64,000 bases of DNA, from assembly GCF_937616625.2 (NCBI RefSeq), contig NC_065574.1, forward strand, positions 26,476,501 to 26,540,500, written 5' to 3'. This document shows positions 23,120-37,095 of this stretch, piece by piece. Origin of the DNA: Mercurialis annua. Lineage: Eukaryota > Streptophyta > Magnoliopsida > Malpighiales > Euphorbiaceae. A model generated the notes under the pieces. It had not been told where the DNA came from and searched no databases. It saw only the letters and a program-made list of their open reading frames with translations. Positions within the stretch are counted from its first letter, which is position 1. Each line of letters starts with the position of its first letter. The translations under genes and the position numbers were made by a program.

Positions 23120-26100
23120 GTGTCTCAACTCTCTTTAACACGTCGTTTTCGATTACCATGATTATGCCGCGTCACAAGTCTCTCTATCGCCTCGTTCCAA
23201 TTACCTAATAATTTTTAGGTTATATTACGAAGAGTGTGCGTGAAAAGCGACAATAGATTAGTATGTCACATCTCAAGTCTCTTTAACGCCTCGTTTCGAT
23301 TACCATGCTTACGTCGTGTCACAAGTCTCTTTCACGCGTCGTTCCAATTATCTAAGCATGGGTTATACTACGCAAAGTGCGCATGAAAAGTGACGATAGA
23401 TTAGTATGTTGCGTCTCTAGTCTCATTAACGCGTCGTTTCGATTAACTAAGAATGGTTAGGTTATATTACACAAAGTTACGTTAGATTAGTATGTCGCAT
23501 CTCAAGTCTCATTTACGCGTCGTTTCGATTACCTAAGCATGGATAGGTTATATTACACAAAGTGTGCGTGAAAAGTGACGGTAGATTAGTATGTCGCGTC
23601 TCAAGTCTATTTAATGCGTCGTTTCAATTACCATGCTTATGTCGCATCACAAGTCTCACTAACGCACCGTTCCGATTACCTAAGCATGCTTAGATTATAT
23701 TACGCAAAGTGTGAGTGAAATGTGACGTTAGATTAGTATGTCGCGTCTCAATCTCTTTAACGCGTCGTTTCGATTACCATGCTTATATCGCGTCACAAGT
23801 CTCTCTAACGCGTCGCTCCGATTACCTAAGCATGGTTAGGTTATATTACGCAAAGTGTGCATAAAAAGGGACGCTAGATTACTTTGTCGAGTCACAAGTT
23901 TCTTTAATGCGTCGTTTAGATTACCATGCTTATATCACGTCACGAGTCTCTCTAACGCGTCGTTCTGATTACCTAAGCATGGTTAGTTTATATTACGCAA
24001 AGTGTGTGTGAAAAGTGACGATAGATTAGTATGTCGCATGTCAAGTCTCTTTAACGCGTTGTTACGATTAACTAAGTATGCTTAGGTTATATTACGCAAA
24101 ATGTGCATGAAAAGTGACTCTAGATTAGTATGTCACATCTCAAGTCTCTCTTTAACGCGTCGTTTTGATTACCTAAGCATTGTTTGGTTATATTACGCAA
24201 AATGTGCGTGAAAAGTGACGCTAGATTAGCATGTCATGTCTCAAGTCTCTTTAACGCGTCGTTTCAATCCCCTTGCTTATGTCGCCTCACAAGTCTCTTT
24301 AGCGCATCGTTCCGATTACCTAAGCCTGGTTAGGTTATATTATGCAAAATGTGCTTGAAAATTAATGCTAGATTAGTATGTCGCATCTCAAGTCTCTTTA
24401 ACGAGTTTTTTCGATTACCATTCTTATTTCGCGTCACAAGTCTCACTAACGGGTCGTTCCGATTACCAAAGCATAGTTAGGTTATATTACGCAAAGTGTG
24501 CGTGAAAAGTACCGTTAGATTAGTATGTCGCGTCTCCAGTTTCTGTAACGCGTCGTTTTGATTACAATGCATGTATCGCGTGACAAGTCTCTCTAACGTG
24601 TCGTTTCAATTACCTAAGCGTTAGGTTATATTATGGAAAGTGTGAGTTAAAAGTGACGCTAGATTACTATGTCGAGTCACAATAAGCATGGTTAGGTTAT
24701 ATTACACAAAGTGTGCGTGAAAAAGTGACGCTAGATTAGTATGTTGTGTTACAAGTCTCTTTAACTTGTCGTTCCGATTACCTATGCATGGTTAGGTTAT
24801 ATTACGCAAAGTGTGCGTGAAATGTGACGTTAGATTAGTATGTTACCTCACAAGTCTTTTAACTCGTTGTTCCGATTACCTAAGCATGGTTAGGTTATAT
24901 TACGCAAAGGGTGCGTGAAAAGTGATGCTAGATTAGTATGTCGCGTCTCAAGTCTCTTTAACACGTCGGTCCGATTACTTCAGCATGGTTAGGTTATATT
25001 ACGCAAAGTGCGCGTGAAAAGTGACGCTAGATTAGTATGTTGCGTCACCAGTCTCTGTAACGTGGTTAGGTTAGGTTATATTAAAAAAAGTGTGTTTGAA
25101 AAGTGATGCTATATTAGTATGTAGCGTCTCTAGTCTCTTTAATGCGTCATTCCAATTACCTAAGCATGGTTAGGTTATATTACACAAAGTGTGCGTTAAT
25201 AGTGACGCTAGATTAGTATGTCTAGTCACAAGTCTCTTTTACGCGTCGTTCCGATTACCTAAGCATGGTTTGGTCATATTACGCAAAGTGTGCGTGAAAA
25301 GTGACGCTAGATTTGTATGTCGCGTCTCAAGTCTCTTTATTGCATCGTTGCGATTACCATTCTTATGTCGCGTCACAAGTCTCTCTAACGCGGCGTTTCG
25401 ATTACCTAACATGGTTAGGTTATATTACGAAAAGTGTTTGTTAAAACTTACGCTAGATTAAAGATGTCGCATCAAAAGTCTCTTTAACGTGTTGTTCCGA
25501 TTACCTAAGCATGGTTAGGTTATATTACAGAAAGTGTGCGTTAAAACTGACGCTAGATTACTATGTCCCATCAAATGACTCTTTAACACATTGTTCCGTA
25601 TACATAAGCATGGTTAGGATATATTACGCAAAGTGTGCGTGAAAAGTGACGCTATATTAGTATGTCGCGTCTCAAGTGTCTGCAACGTGTCGTTTCGATT
25701 ACCATGCTTTTGTCGCGTCACAAGTCTCTCTAACGCGTCGTTCTGATTACCTAAGCATGGTTAGGTTATACTACACAAAGTGTGCATGAAAAGTAACGCT
25801 AGATTAGTATGTCGCGTCTCAAGTCGCTTTAACGCGACGCAAAGTGTGCGTGAAAAGTGAAGCTAGATTAGTATGTTGCCTCACAAGAGTCTTTAACGCG
25901 TCGTTCCGATTACCTAAGCATGGTTAGGTTATATTACGCAAAGTGTGCGTGAAAAGTGACGCTAGATTAATATGTCGCGTCTCAAGTCTCTTTAATGCGT
26001 CGTTTCGATTACCATGCTCATGTCGCGTCACAAGCCCGTCTAACGCGTCGTTCCGATTACCTAAACATGGTTAGGTTATATTAAGGAAAGTGTGCGTTAA

Positions 26101-26480
26101 AAGTGACGCTAGATTACTATGTCGCATCACAAGTCTCTTTTACGCGTCGTTCCAATTACCTAGTATGGTTAGGTTATATTACGCAAATTGTGCTTGAAAA
26201 GTGACGTTAGATTAATATGTCGCGTCTCAAGTCTCTATAATGCGTCATATCGATTGCCATGAATATGTCGCGTCTCAAGTCTCTATAATGCGTCATATCG
26301 ATTGCCATGAATATGTCGCGTCACAAGCCTCTCTAACGCGTCGTTCCGATTACCTAAGCATGGTTAGCCTATATTATGCAATGTGTGCGTGAAAAGTGAC
26401 GCTAGATTAGTAAGCTGCGTCTTAAGTCCCTTTAACGCGTCGTTTCGATTACCATGCTTATGTTGGGTCACAATTCTCTC
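23120..26480 (+). repeat. Large paralogous segment, copy 1 (counterpart at 56.48-61.98 kb)
   Basis: Collinear with block 5 through CCTCGTTCCAATTACC, CCTAATAATT, CATGGGTTATACTACGC, GTCACAATAAGCATGG and TCATATCGATTGCCATG. The offset is 33573 at 25189 and about 35480 at 26371, so the counterpart has about 1.9 kb more sequence between these points. Confidence 0.83.
26221..26316 (+). repeat. Exact tandem duplication of a 48-bp S module
   Basis: Two adjacent copies (26221-26268 and 26269-26316) are the same base for base, including the uncommon variants CTCTATAATGCGTCATATC and GATTGCCATGAATATG. The counterpart near 61752 has only one copy, so the duplication arose after the two large segments separated. 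Confidence 0.9.
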
Positions 26481-29400
26481 TAACGCGTCGTTCAGATTAC
26501 CTACGAATGGTTAGTATATTACACAAAGTGTGCGTTAAAAGTGACGCTAGATTAGTATGTCCTGTCACAAGTCTCTTTAACGCGTCGATCCGATTACCTA
26601 AGCATGGTTAGGTTATATTACGCAAAGTGTGCTTGAAAAGTGACGCTCGATTTGTATGTCGCGTCTCAAGTCTCTTTAATGCATCGTTTTCGATTACCTT
26701 GCTCATGTCGCGTCACAAGTCTCTCTAATGCGTCGTTCCGATTACCTAAGCATGGTTAGGTTATATTACGGAAAGTTTGCATTAAATGTGACGCTAGATT
26801 AGTATGTCGTGTCACAAGTCTTTTTAACGCGTCGTTCCAATTACTTTAGCATGGTTAGATTATGTTACGCAAAGTGTGCGTGAAAAGTGATGCTAGATTA
26901 GTATGTCGCGTCTCAAGTCCTTTTAACGCGTCGTTTCGATTATCATTCTTTGCGTAATATAACCTAACCATGCATAGGTAATCGGAACGACGCGGTAAAG
27001 AGACTTATGCTACATAGTAATCTAGCATCACTATTAACTCACACTTTCCGTAATATAACCTAACGCTTAGGCAATCGGAAAGACACAGAGAGACTTGTGA
27101 CGCGACATAATCAAGGTAATCGAAACGACGCGTTAAAGAGACATGAGACGCGAGATACTAATCTAGCGTAACTTTTCACGCACACTTTGCATAATATAAC
27201 CTAACCATGCTTAGGTAAACGTACGGCGCGTTAGTGAGACACACAAGCGTGGTAATTGAAATGACGCGTTAATGAGTCTTGAGACTCGACATACTAATCT
27301 AGCGTCACTTTTCACGCACATTTTGCGTAATATAAACTAACCATACTTAGTTAATCGGAACGACGCGTTAATGAGACTTGAGACGCGACATAATAATCTA
27401 GCGTCACTTTTCACGCACACTTTGCATAATATAACCTAACCATGCTTAGGTAATCGAAACGACGCGTTAAAGAGACTTGAGACGCGAGATACTAATCTAG
27501 TGTAACTTTTTTCATGCACACTTTACGTAATTTAATCTAACCATGCTGAAGTAATCTGACCGACGCGTTAAAGAGACTTGTGACGCGACATACTAATCTA
27601 GCGTCTTTTTTCATGCACACTTTACGTAATTTAACCTAACCATGCTGAAGTAATCTGACCGACGCGTTAAAGAGACTTGAGACGCGACATACTAATCTAG
27701 CATCACTTTTCACGCACACTTAACGTAATATAACCTAACCATGCTTAGGTAATCGGAATGACGAGTTAAAGAGACTTCTGACGCGCATACTAATCTAGCG
27801 TCACATTTCACGCATACGTTGCGTAATATAACCGAACCATGTTTAGGTAATCGGAACGACGTGTTAAGAGAGACTTGTGATGCGACATACTAATCTAGCG
27901 TCACTTTTCACGCACACTTTGCGTAATATAACTTAACCATGCTAATGTAATCGGACCGACGCGTTACAGAGACTTGAGACGCGACATACTAAACTAGCGT
28001 AACTTTTCACGCACCCTTTGTGTAATATAACCTAACCATGATTAGGTAATCGGAAGGACAAGTTAAAAGACTTGTGACGCGACACACTAATCTAGTGTCA
28101 CATTTCACGCACACTTTGATAATATAACCTAACCGTGCTTAAGTAATCGGAACAACAAGTTAAAGAGACTTGTGACACGACATACTAATCTAGCGTCACT
28201 TTTCACGCACACTTCGCGTAATATAACCTAACCATGCTTAGGTAATCGGAACGACAAGTATAAGAAACTTGTGACACGACATACTAATCTAGCGTCACAT
28301 TTCAAGCACACTTTGCCTAATATAACCTAACCATGCTTAGGTAATTTGAACGACGGGTTAAAGAGACTTGTAATGCTACATTGTAATCTAGCGTCACTTT
28401 TAACTCACACTTTCTGTAATATAACCTAACGCTTAGGTAATCGGAAAGACGCGTTAGAGAGATTTGTGACACGACATAATCATGGTAATCGAAACGACGC
28501 GTTAACGAGACTTGAGACGCGAGATACTAATCTAGCGTCACTTTTCACGCACACTTTGCGTAATATAACCTAACCATGATTAGGTAATCGGAACGACGCG
28601 TGAAAGAGATTTGTGACGCGACATAGTAATCTAGTGTAACTTTTAACTCACACTTTCCGTAATATAAAACCTAACACGCTTAGGTAATCGGAACGACGGG
28701 TTAAAGAGACTTGTGACGCGACACATGCATGGTAATCGAAACGACGCGTTACAGAAACTTAAGACGCGACATACTAATCTAGCGTCACTTTTCACGCACA
28801 CTTTGCGTAATATAACCTAACCATGCTTAGGTAATCGAAACGACGTGTTAAAAAGACTAAAGATACGACATACTAATCTAGCGTCACTTTTTACGCACAT
28901 TTTGTGTAATATAACCTAACCATGCTTAGGTTATCGGAACGATGCGCAAAAGAGACTTGTGAGGCGACATAAGCATGGTAATCAAAACGACGCGTTAGTG
29001 AGACTTGTGACACGAAATAAGCATGGTTATTGAAACGAAGCGTTAAAGGGACTTGAGACACGACATACGAATCTAGCGTCACTTTTCACGCACACTTTGC
29101 GTTATATAACCAAACCATGCTTAGGTAATCGAAACGACACGTTAAAGCGACTTGAGATGTGACATACTAATCTACAGTTAATTTTCACGCACGTTTTGCG
29201 TAATATAACCTAACAATACTTAGTTAATCGGAACAACGCGTTGAAGAGACTTGACACGCGACATACGAATCTATCATCACTTTTCACGCACACTTTGCGT
29301 AATATAACCTAACCATGCTTAGGTAATCGGAACAACGCGTTAGAGAGACTTGTGACACGACATACTAATATAGAGTCACTTTTCACTCACACTTTGCGTA

Positions 29401-29808
29401 ATATATTCTAACTATGCTTAGGTAATCGGAACGACGCGTTAAAAAGACTTGTGACGCGATATAGTAATCTCACTTCACTTTAAACGCACACTTTCTATTA
29501 TATAACCTAACCATGCTTAGGTCTCGACAAAGTAATCTAGCGTCACTTTTTATGCACACTTTGCGTAATATAACCTAACCATGCTTAGGTAACCGGACGG
29601 CGTGTTAAAGAGACTTGTGACGCGACATATGCATGGTAATCGAAACGACGCGTTAAAGAGACTTGAGACGCGACATACTAATCTAACGTCACTTTTCACT
29701 CACACTTTGTGTAATATAACCTAACCATGCTTAGGTAATCGAAACGACGCGTAAATGAGACTTGAGATGCGACATACTAATCTAGCGTCACTTTTTCCGC
29801 ACATTTTG

Positions 29809-32749
29809 CATAATATAACTTAACCATTCTTAGTTAATCGAAACGACGCGTTAATGAGACTTGAGACGCGACATAATATAATCTATCATCAATTTTCACG
29901 CTCACTTTGCGTAATATAACCCATGCTTAGATAATCGGAACGACGCGTTAATTAGACTTGTGATGCGACATACCAATCTATTATCGCTTTTCACGCACAC
30001 TCTTCATAATATAACCTAACTATATTTAGGTAATTGGATAATCATGGTAATCGAAAAGATGTGTTAAAGAGACTTGAGACGCGACATGCTAATCTAACGT
30101 CACTTTTCACGCACACTTTGAGTAATATAACCTAACCATGCTTAGGTAATCAGAATGACGCGTTAATGAGACTTATGACGCGACATTGATCTAGCTTCAC
30201 TTTTAATGCACACTTTCCATAATATAAACTAACCACGCTTAGGTAATCGGAACGACGCGTTAGAGAGACTTGTGACGCAACATATGCATGGTAATCGAAA
30301 CGACGCGTTAAAGAGACTTGAGATGCGACATACTATTCTAGCCTCACTTTTCAAGCACACTTTGCGTAATATAACCTAAACATGCTCAGGTAATCGAAAC
30401 AACGCGTTAAAGAGACTTGAGATGCGACATACTAATCAATTATCGTTTTTCACGCACACTCTGCATAATATAACCTAACTATATTTAGGTAATTGGAACG
30501 AGGCGATATAGAGAATTGTGACGCGACATAATCATGGTAATCGAAACGACGTGTTAAAGAGAATTGAGACGCGACATGATAATCTAGCATCACTTTTCAC
30601 GCACAGTTTGCGTAATATTAACCTAACCATGCTTAGGTAATCAGAACGACGCGTTAATGAGACTTACACGTTAGAGAGACTTGTGACGCCACATAAGCAT
30701 GGCAATCGAAACGACGCGTTAGAGAGACTTGTGACACAACATAAGCATGGTAATTGAAACGACGCGTTAAAGAGACTTGAGACGCGACATACTATTCTAG
30801 CGTCACTTTTCACACACACTTTGCGTAATATAACCTAACCATGCTCAGGTAATCGAAACAACGCGTTAAAGAGACTTGAGATGCGACATACTAATCTACC
30901 GTCACTTTTCACGCACACTTTGCGTAACATAACCTCACCATGCTCAGGTAATCGAATCGACGCGTTAAATAGCCTTGAGATGTGACATACTAATCTAGCT
31001 TCACTTTTCACGCACATATTGCGTAATATAAACTAACCATGCTTAGGTAATCGGAACGGCGCGTTAATGGGACTTGAGACGCGACATATTAATCTAGCGT
31101 CACTTTTCACGCACACTTTGCGTAATATAACCGATGCTTGGATAATCAAAACGACGCGTTAAAGAGACTTGTGATGCGATATAAGCATGGTAATCGAAAC
31201 GACGCGTTAAAGAGACTTGAGATGCGACATACTAATCTATTGTCACTTTTCACGCACACTCTGCATAATATAACCTAACCATGCTTAGGTAATCGGAACG
31301 AGGCGTTAGAGAGACTTGTGACGCGACATAATCATGGTAATCGAAACGACGTATTAAAGAGACTTGAGACGCGACATACTAATCTAGCGTCGCTTTTCAA
31401 GCACAGCTTGCATAATATAACCTAACCATGCTTAGGTAATCGGAACGACGCGTTAGAGAGACTTTTGATGCGAGATAAGCATGGTAATCGAAATGACACG
31501 TTAAAGAGACTTGAGACGCGACATACTAATCTACCATCAATTTTCCCCCACACTTTGCGTAATATAACCTAACCATGTATAGGTAATCGGAACGACGCGT
31601 TCAAAAGACTTCACACGCGACATACTAATCTATTGTTACTTTTAACACAAACTTTGTGTAATATAAACTAACCTTGCTTAGGTAATCGGAAAGACGCATT
31701 AAAGAGACTTCAGACACGTCATACTAATCTATCATCACTTTTTACGTACTCTTTGCGTAGTATATCTTAACCATGCTTAGGTAATTGGAACGACACGCCA
31801 AAAAGACTTGAGATGCGACAGAATAATCTATTGTAACTTTTCACGTACACTTTGCGTAATATAAACTAACAGTGCTTAGGTAATTGGAACGACGCGTTAG
31901 AGAGACTTGTGACGCGACATAAGAATGGTAATAGCCAACGACGCCTTAGAGAGACTTGAGACGCGACATAGTAATCTAGCGTTACTTTTAACGCACACTT
32001 TGCATAATATAACCATACATAGGTAATCGGAACAGCACGTTAGTGAGACTTGTGACACGACATACTAATATAGCGTCACTTTTAAAGCACACTTTGCGTA
32101 GTATAACCTAACAATGCATAGAAGGACGCGTTAAAGAGACTTGTGACGTGACATAGTAATCTAGCTTCACTTTTAACGCACACTTTCCATAATATACTCT
32201 AACCATGCTTAGGTAATCGGAACAACGCATTAGACAGACTCGTGACGCGACATAAGCATGGTAATCAAAACGACGTGTTAAAGAAACTTGTGACACGACA
32301 TAGTAATCTAGCGTACACTTTGCGTAATATAACCTAACCATCGTACTTAGGTAATCGGAACGACGCGTTAGAGAGACTTGTGGCGCGACATAAGCATGGT
32401 AATCGAAACGACGCGTTAAAGAGACTTGAGACGCTGACATACTAATCAACCATAGCGCAATATAACCTAACCATGCTTAGGTAATCAGAGCAACGCGTTA
32501 AAAAGACTTCAGACTCGACATACTAATCTATTTCCACTTTTAACACACACTTTGCGTAATATGACCTAACCATGATTAGGTAATCGGAACGAGTTAAAGA
32601 GACTTAAGACACGTCATACAAATCTAGCATCACTTTTTATGCACTCTTTGCGTAATATAACCTAACCATGCTTAGGTAATTAGAACGACGTGTTAAAGAG
32701 ACTTGAGATGCGATGTACTAATCTAGCGTCACTTTTCACGCACACTTTG
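29809..32749 (-). repeat. 3.4-kb higher-order repeat, copy 1 (2941 bp form)
   Basis: This is the first of three tandem copies. It starts at GCATAATATAACTTAACC and runs to the next occurrence of the same boundary at about 32750. It has one copy of the internal 457-bp segment, where copies 2 and 3 have two, which accounts for 2941 against 3398 bp. Positions equal copy 2 minus 3398 over the rest of the unit. Confidence 0.93.
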
Positions 32750-32783
32750 CATAATATAACTTAACCATTCTTAGTTAATCGAA

Positions 32784-33240
32784 ACGACGCGTTAATGAGA
32801 CTTGAGACGCGACATAATATAATCTATCATCAATTTTCACGCTCACTTTGCGTAATATAACCCATGCTTAGATAATCGGAACGACGCGTTAATTAGACTT
32901 GTGATGCGACATACCAATCTATTATCGCTTTTCACGCACACTCTTCATAATATAACCTAACTATATTTAGGTAATTGGATAATCATGGTAATCGAAAAGA
33001 TGTGTTAAAGAGACTTGAGACGCGACATGCTAATCTAACGTCACTTTTCACGCACACTTTGAGTAATATAACCTAACCATGCTTAGGTAATCAGAATGAC
33101 GCGTTAATGAGACTTATGACGCGACATTGATCTAGCTTCACTTTTAATGCACACTTTCCATAATATAAACTAACCACGCATAGGTAATCGGAACGACGCG
33201 TTAGAGAGACTTGTGACGCAACATATGCATGGTAATCGAA
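32784..33240 (-). repeat. 457-bp direct repeat inside 3.4-kb copy 2, first member
   Basis: ACGACGCGTTAATGAGAC occurs at 32784 and 33241, 457 bp apart, and the sequence between is nearly identical. It includes the unusual ACATAATATAATCTATC, AACCCATGCTTAGATAATC and GGTAATTGGATAATCATGG. Confidence 0.92.
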
Positions 33241-33697
33241 ACGACGCGTTAATGAGACTTGAGACGCGACATAATATAATCTATCATCAATTTTCACGCT
33301 CACTTTGCGTAATATAACCCATGCTTAGATAATCGGAACGACGCGTTAATTAGACTTGTGATGCGACATACCAATCTATTATCGCTTTTCACGCACACTC
33401 TTCATAATATAACCTAACTATATTTAGGTAATTGGATAATCATGGTAATCGAAAAGATGTGTTAAAGAGACTTGAGACGCGACATGCTAATCTAACGTCA
33501 CTTTTCACGCACACTTTGAGTAATATAACCTAACCATGCTTAGGTAATCAGAATGACGCGATAATGAGACTTATGACGCGACATTGATCTAGCTTCACTT
33601 TTAATGCACACTTTCCATAATATAAACTAACCACGCATAGGTAATCGGAACGACGCGTTAGAGAGACTTGTGACGCAACATATGCATGGTAATCGAA
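33241..33697 (-). repeat. 457-bp direct repeat inside 3.4-kb copy 2, second member
   Basis: Second member of the pair, joined directly to the first within an ACGACGCGTTA motif. It differs at 33561 (GCGATAATGAG here, GCGTTAATGAG in the first member). Confidence 0.92.
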
Positions 33698-36181
33698 ACG
33701 ACGCGTTAAAGAGACTTGAGATGCGACATACTATTCTAGCCTCACTTTTCACGCACACTTTGCGTAATATAACCTAAACATGCTCAGGTAATCGAAACAA
33801 CGCGTTAAAGAGACTTGAGATGCGACATACTAATCAATTATCGTTTTTCACGCACACTCTGCATAATATAACCTAACTATATTTAGGTAATTGGAACGAG
33901 GCGATATAGAGACTTGTGACGCGACATAATCATGGTAATCGAAACGACGTGTTAAAGAGAATTGAGACGCGACATGATAATCTAGCATCACTTTTCACGC
34001 ACAGTTTGTGTAATATTAACCTAACCATGCTTAGGTAATCAGAACGACACGTTAATGAGACATACGCGTTAGAGAGACTTGTGACGCCACATAAGCATGG
34101 CAATCGAAACGACGCGTTAGAGAGACTTGTGACACAACATAAGCATGGTAATTGAAACGACGCGTTAAAGAGACTTGAGACGCGACATACTATTCTAGCG
34201 TCACTTTTCACACACACTTTGCGTAATATAACCTAACCATGCTCAGGTAATCGAAACAACGCGTTAAAGAGACTTGAGATGCGACATACTAATCTACCGT
34301 CACTTTTCACGCACACTTTGCGTAACATAACCTCACCATGCTCAGGTAATCGAATCGACGCGTTAAATAGCCTTGAGATGTGACATACTAATCTAGCTTC
34401 ACTTTTCACGCACATATTGCGTAATATAAACTAACCATGCTTAGGTAATCGGAACGGCGCGTTAATGGGACTTGAGACGCGACATATTAATCTAGCGTCA
34501 CTTTTCACGCACACTTTGCGTAATATAACCGATGCTTGGATAATCAAAACGACGCGTTAAAGAGACTTGTGATGCGATATAAGCATGGTAATCGAAACGA
34601 CGCGTTAAAGAGACTTGAGATGCGACATACTAATCTATTGTCACTTTTCACGCACACTCTGCATAATATAACCTAACCATGCTTAGGTAATCGGAACGAG
34701 GCGTTAGAGAGACTTGTGACGCGACATAATCATGGTAATCGAAACGACGTATTAAAGAGACTTGAGACGCGACATACTAATCTAGCGTCGCTTTTCAAGC
34801 ACAGCTTGCATAATATAACCTAACCATGCTTAGGTAATCGGAACGACGCGTTAGAGAGACTTTTGATGCGAGATAAGCATGGTAATCGAAATGACACGTT
34901 AAAGAGACTTGAGACGCGACATACTAATCTACCATCAATTTTCCCCCACACTTTGCGTAATATAACCTAACCATGTATAGGTAATCGGAACGACGCGTTC
35001 AAAAGACTTCACACGCGACATACTAATCTATTGTTACTTTTAACACAAACTTTGTGTAATATAAACTAACCTTGCTTAGGTAATCGGAAAGACGCATTAA
35101 AGAGACTTCAGACACGTCATACTAATCTATCATCACTTTTTACGTACTCTTTGCGTAGTATATCTTAACCATGCTTAGGTAATTGGAACGACACGCCAAA
35201 AAGACTTGAGATGCGACAGAATAATCTATTGTAACTTTTCACGTACACTTTGCGTAATATAAACTAACAGTGCTTAGGTAATTGGAACGACGCGTTAGAG
35301 AGACTTGTGACGCGACATAAGAATGGTAATAGCCAACGACGCCTTAGAGAGACTTGAGACGCGACATAGTAATCTAGCGTTACTTTTAACGCACACTTTG
35401 CATAATATAACCATACATAGGTAATCGGAACAGCACGTTAGTGAGACTTGTGACACGACATACTAATATAGCGTCACTTTTAAAGCACACTTTGCGTAGT
35501 ATAACCTAACAATGCATAGAAGGACGCGTTAAAGAGACTTGTGACGTGACATAGTAATCTAGCTTCACTTTTAACGCACACTTTCCATAATATACTCTAA
35601 CCATGCTTAGGTAATCGGAACAACGCATTAGACAGACTCGTGACGCGACATAAGCATGGTAATCAAAACGACGTGTTAAAGAAACTTGTGACACGACATA
35701 GTAATCTAGCGTACACTTTGCGTAATATAACCTAACCATCGTACTTAGGTAATCGGAACGACGCGTTAGAGAGACTTGTGGCGCGACATAAGCATGGTAA
35801 TCGAAACGACGCGTTAAAGAGACTTGAGACGCTGACATACTAATCAACCATAGCGCAATATAACCTAACCATGCTTAGGTAATCAGAGCAACGCGTTAAA
35901 AAGACTTCAGACTCGACATACTAATCTATTTCCACTTTTAACACACACTTTGCGTAATATGACCTAACCATGATTAGGTAATCGGAACGAGTTAAAGAGA
36001 CTTAAGACACGTCATACAAATCTAGCATCACTTTTTATGCACTCTTTGCGTAATATAACCTAACCATGCTTAGGTAATTAGAACGACGTGTTAAAGAGAC
36101 TTGAGATGCGATGTACTAATCTAGCGTCACTTTTCACGCACACTTTGCATAATATAACTTAACCATTCTTAGTTAATCGAA

Positions 36182-36638
36182 ACGACGCGTTAATGAGACT
36201 TGAGACGCGACATAATATAATCTATCATCAATTTTCACGCTCACTTTGCGTAATATAACCCATGCTTAGATAATCGGAACGACGCGTTAATTAGACTTGT
36301 GATGCGACATACCAATCTATTATCGCTTTTCACGCACACTCTTCATAATATAACCTAACTATATTTAGGTAATTGGATAATCATGGTAATCGAAAAGATG
36401 TGTTAAAGAGACTTGAGACGCGACATGCTAATCTAACGTCACTTTTCACGCACACTTTGAGTAATATAACCTAACCATGCTTAGGTAATCAGAATGACGC
36501 GTTAATGAGACTTATGACGCGACATTGATCTAGCTTCACTTTTAATGCACACTTTCCATAATATAAACTAACCACGCATAGGTAATCGGAACGACGCGTT
36601 AGAGAGACTTGTGACGCAACATATGCATGGTAATCGAA
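36182..36638 (-). repeat. 457-bp direct repeat inside 3.4-kb copy 3, first member
   Basis: Same structure as in copy 2, displaced by 3398 bp. The two members again differ by T/A in GCG(T/A)TAATGAG, so the pair was copied as a pair. Confidence 0.91.
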
Positions 36639-37095
36639 ACGACGCGTTAATGAGACTTGAGACGCGACATAATATAATCTATCATCAATTTTCACGCTCA
36701 CTTTGCGTAATATAACCCATGCTTAGATAATCGGAACGACGCGTTAATTAGACTTGTGATGCGACATACCAATCTATTATCGCTTTTCACGCACACTCTT
36801 CATAATATAACCTAACTATATTTAGGTAATTGGATAATCATGGTAATCGAAAAGATGTGTTAAAGAGACTTGAGACGCGACATGCTAATCTAACGTCACT
36901 TTTCACGCACACTTTGAGTAATATAACCTAACCATGCTTAGGTAATCAGAATGACGCGATAATGAGACTTATGACGCGACATTGATCTAGCTTCACTTTT
37001 AATGCACACTTTCCATAATATAAACTAACCACGCATAGGTAATCGGAACGACGCGTTAGAGAGACTTGTGACGCAACATATGCATGGTAATCGAA
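36639..37095 (-). repeat. 457-bp direct repeat inside 3.4-kb copy 3, second member
   Basis: Second member in copy 3, with the GCGATAATGAG variant at 36959. It continues without a gap into the common downstream part of the 3.4-kb unit. Confidence 0.91.

Larger units (their letters stand above)
21500..24000 (+). repeat. Paralogous segment, related to 51.5-54.0 kb
   Basis: Shared order of variants: GTGCTGTTGCGATTAAC against ATGCTGTTCCGATTACC, GTCTCTGTAAGGCGTCG, GTACGTAAAAAG-type units, CCAAGCATGGGTTATATTA, CTAGAATAGTATGTCG, and GTGTGCATTAAAAGTGAAGC. The offset is about 30.0 kb. The part from 23.1 kb onward also matches 56.5 kb onward. Confidence 0.8.
1..26949 (+). repeat. Plus-oriented satellite block 1
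   Basis: Units read TTAGGTTATATTACGC on the given strand throughout. The block contains the 11.2-kb duplication (1-4140 and 11153-15329), the 590-bp local duplication near 4.2-5.4 kb, and a second domain (about 16.5-26.9 kb) that has a diverged counterpart at 51.5-62 kb. It ends where GTTTCGATTATCATTCTT runs directly into TGCGTAATATAACC, the complementary orientation. Confidence 0.95.
32750..36147 (-). repeat. 3.4-kb higher-order repeat, copy 2 (3398 bp, chimeric)
   Basis: TAACCATTCT at 32762 recurs at 36160, exactly 3398 bp later, and the copies are nearly identical between. The left part follows copy 3 at every variant I checked (33561, 33637, 33752, 33913, 34009, 34049, 34062 and 34066). 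The right part follows copy 1 (34520, 34617, 34934, 35109, an 8-bp gap after 35518, and 35888). Confidence 0.94.
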
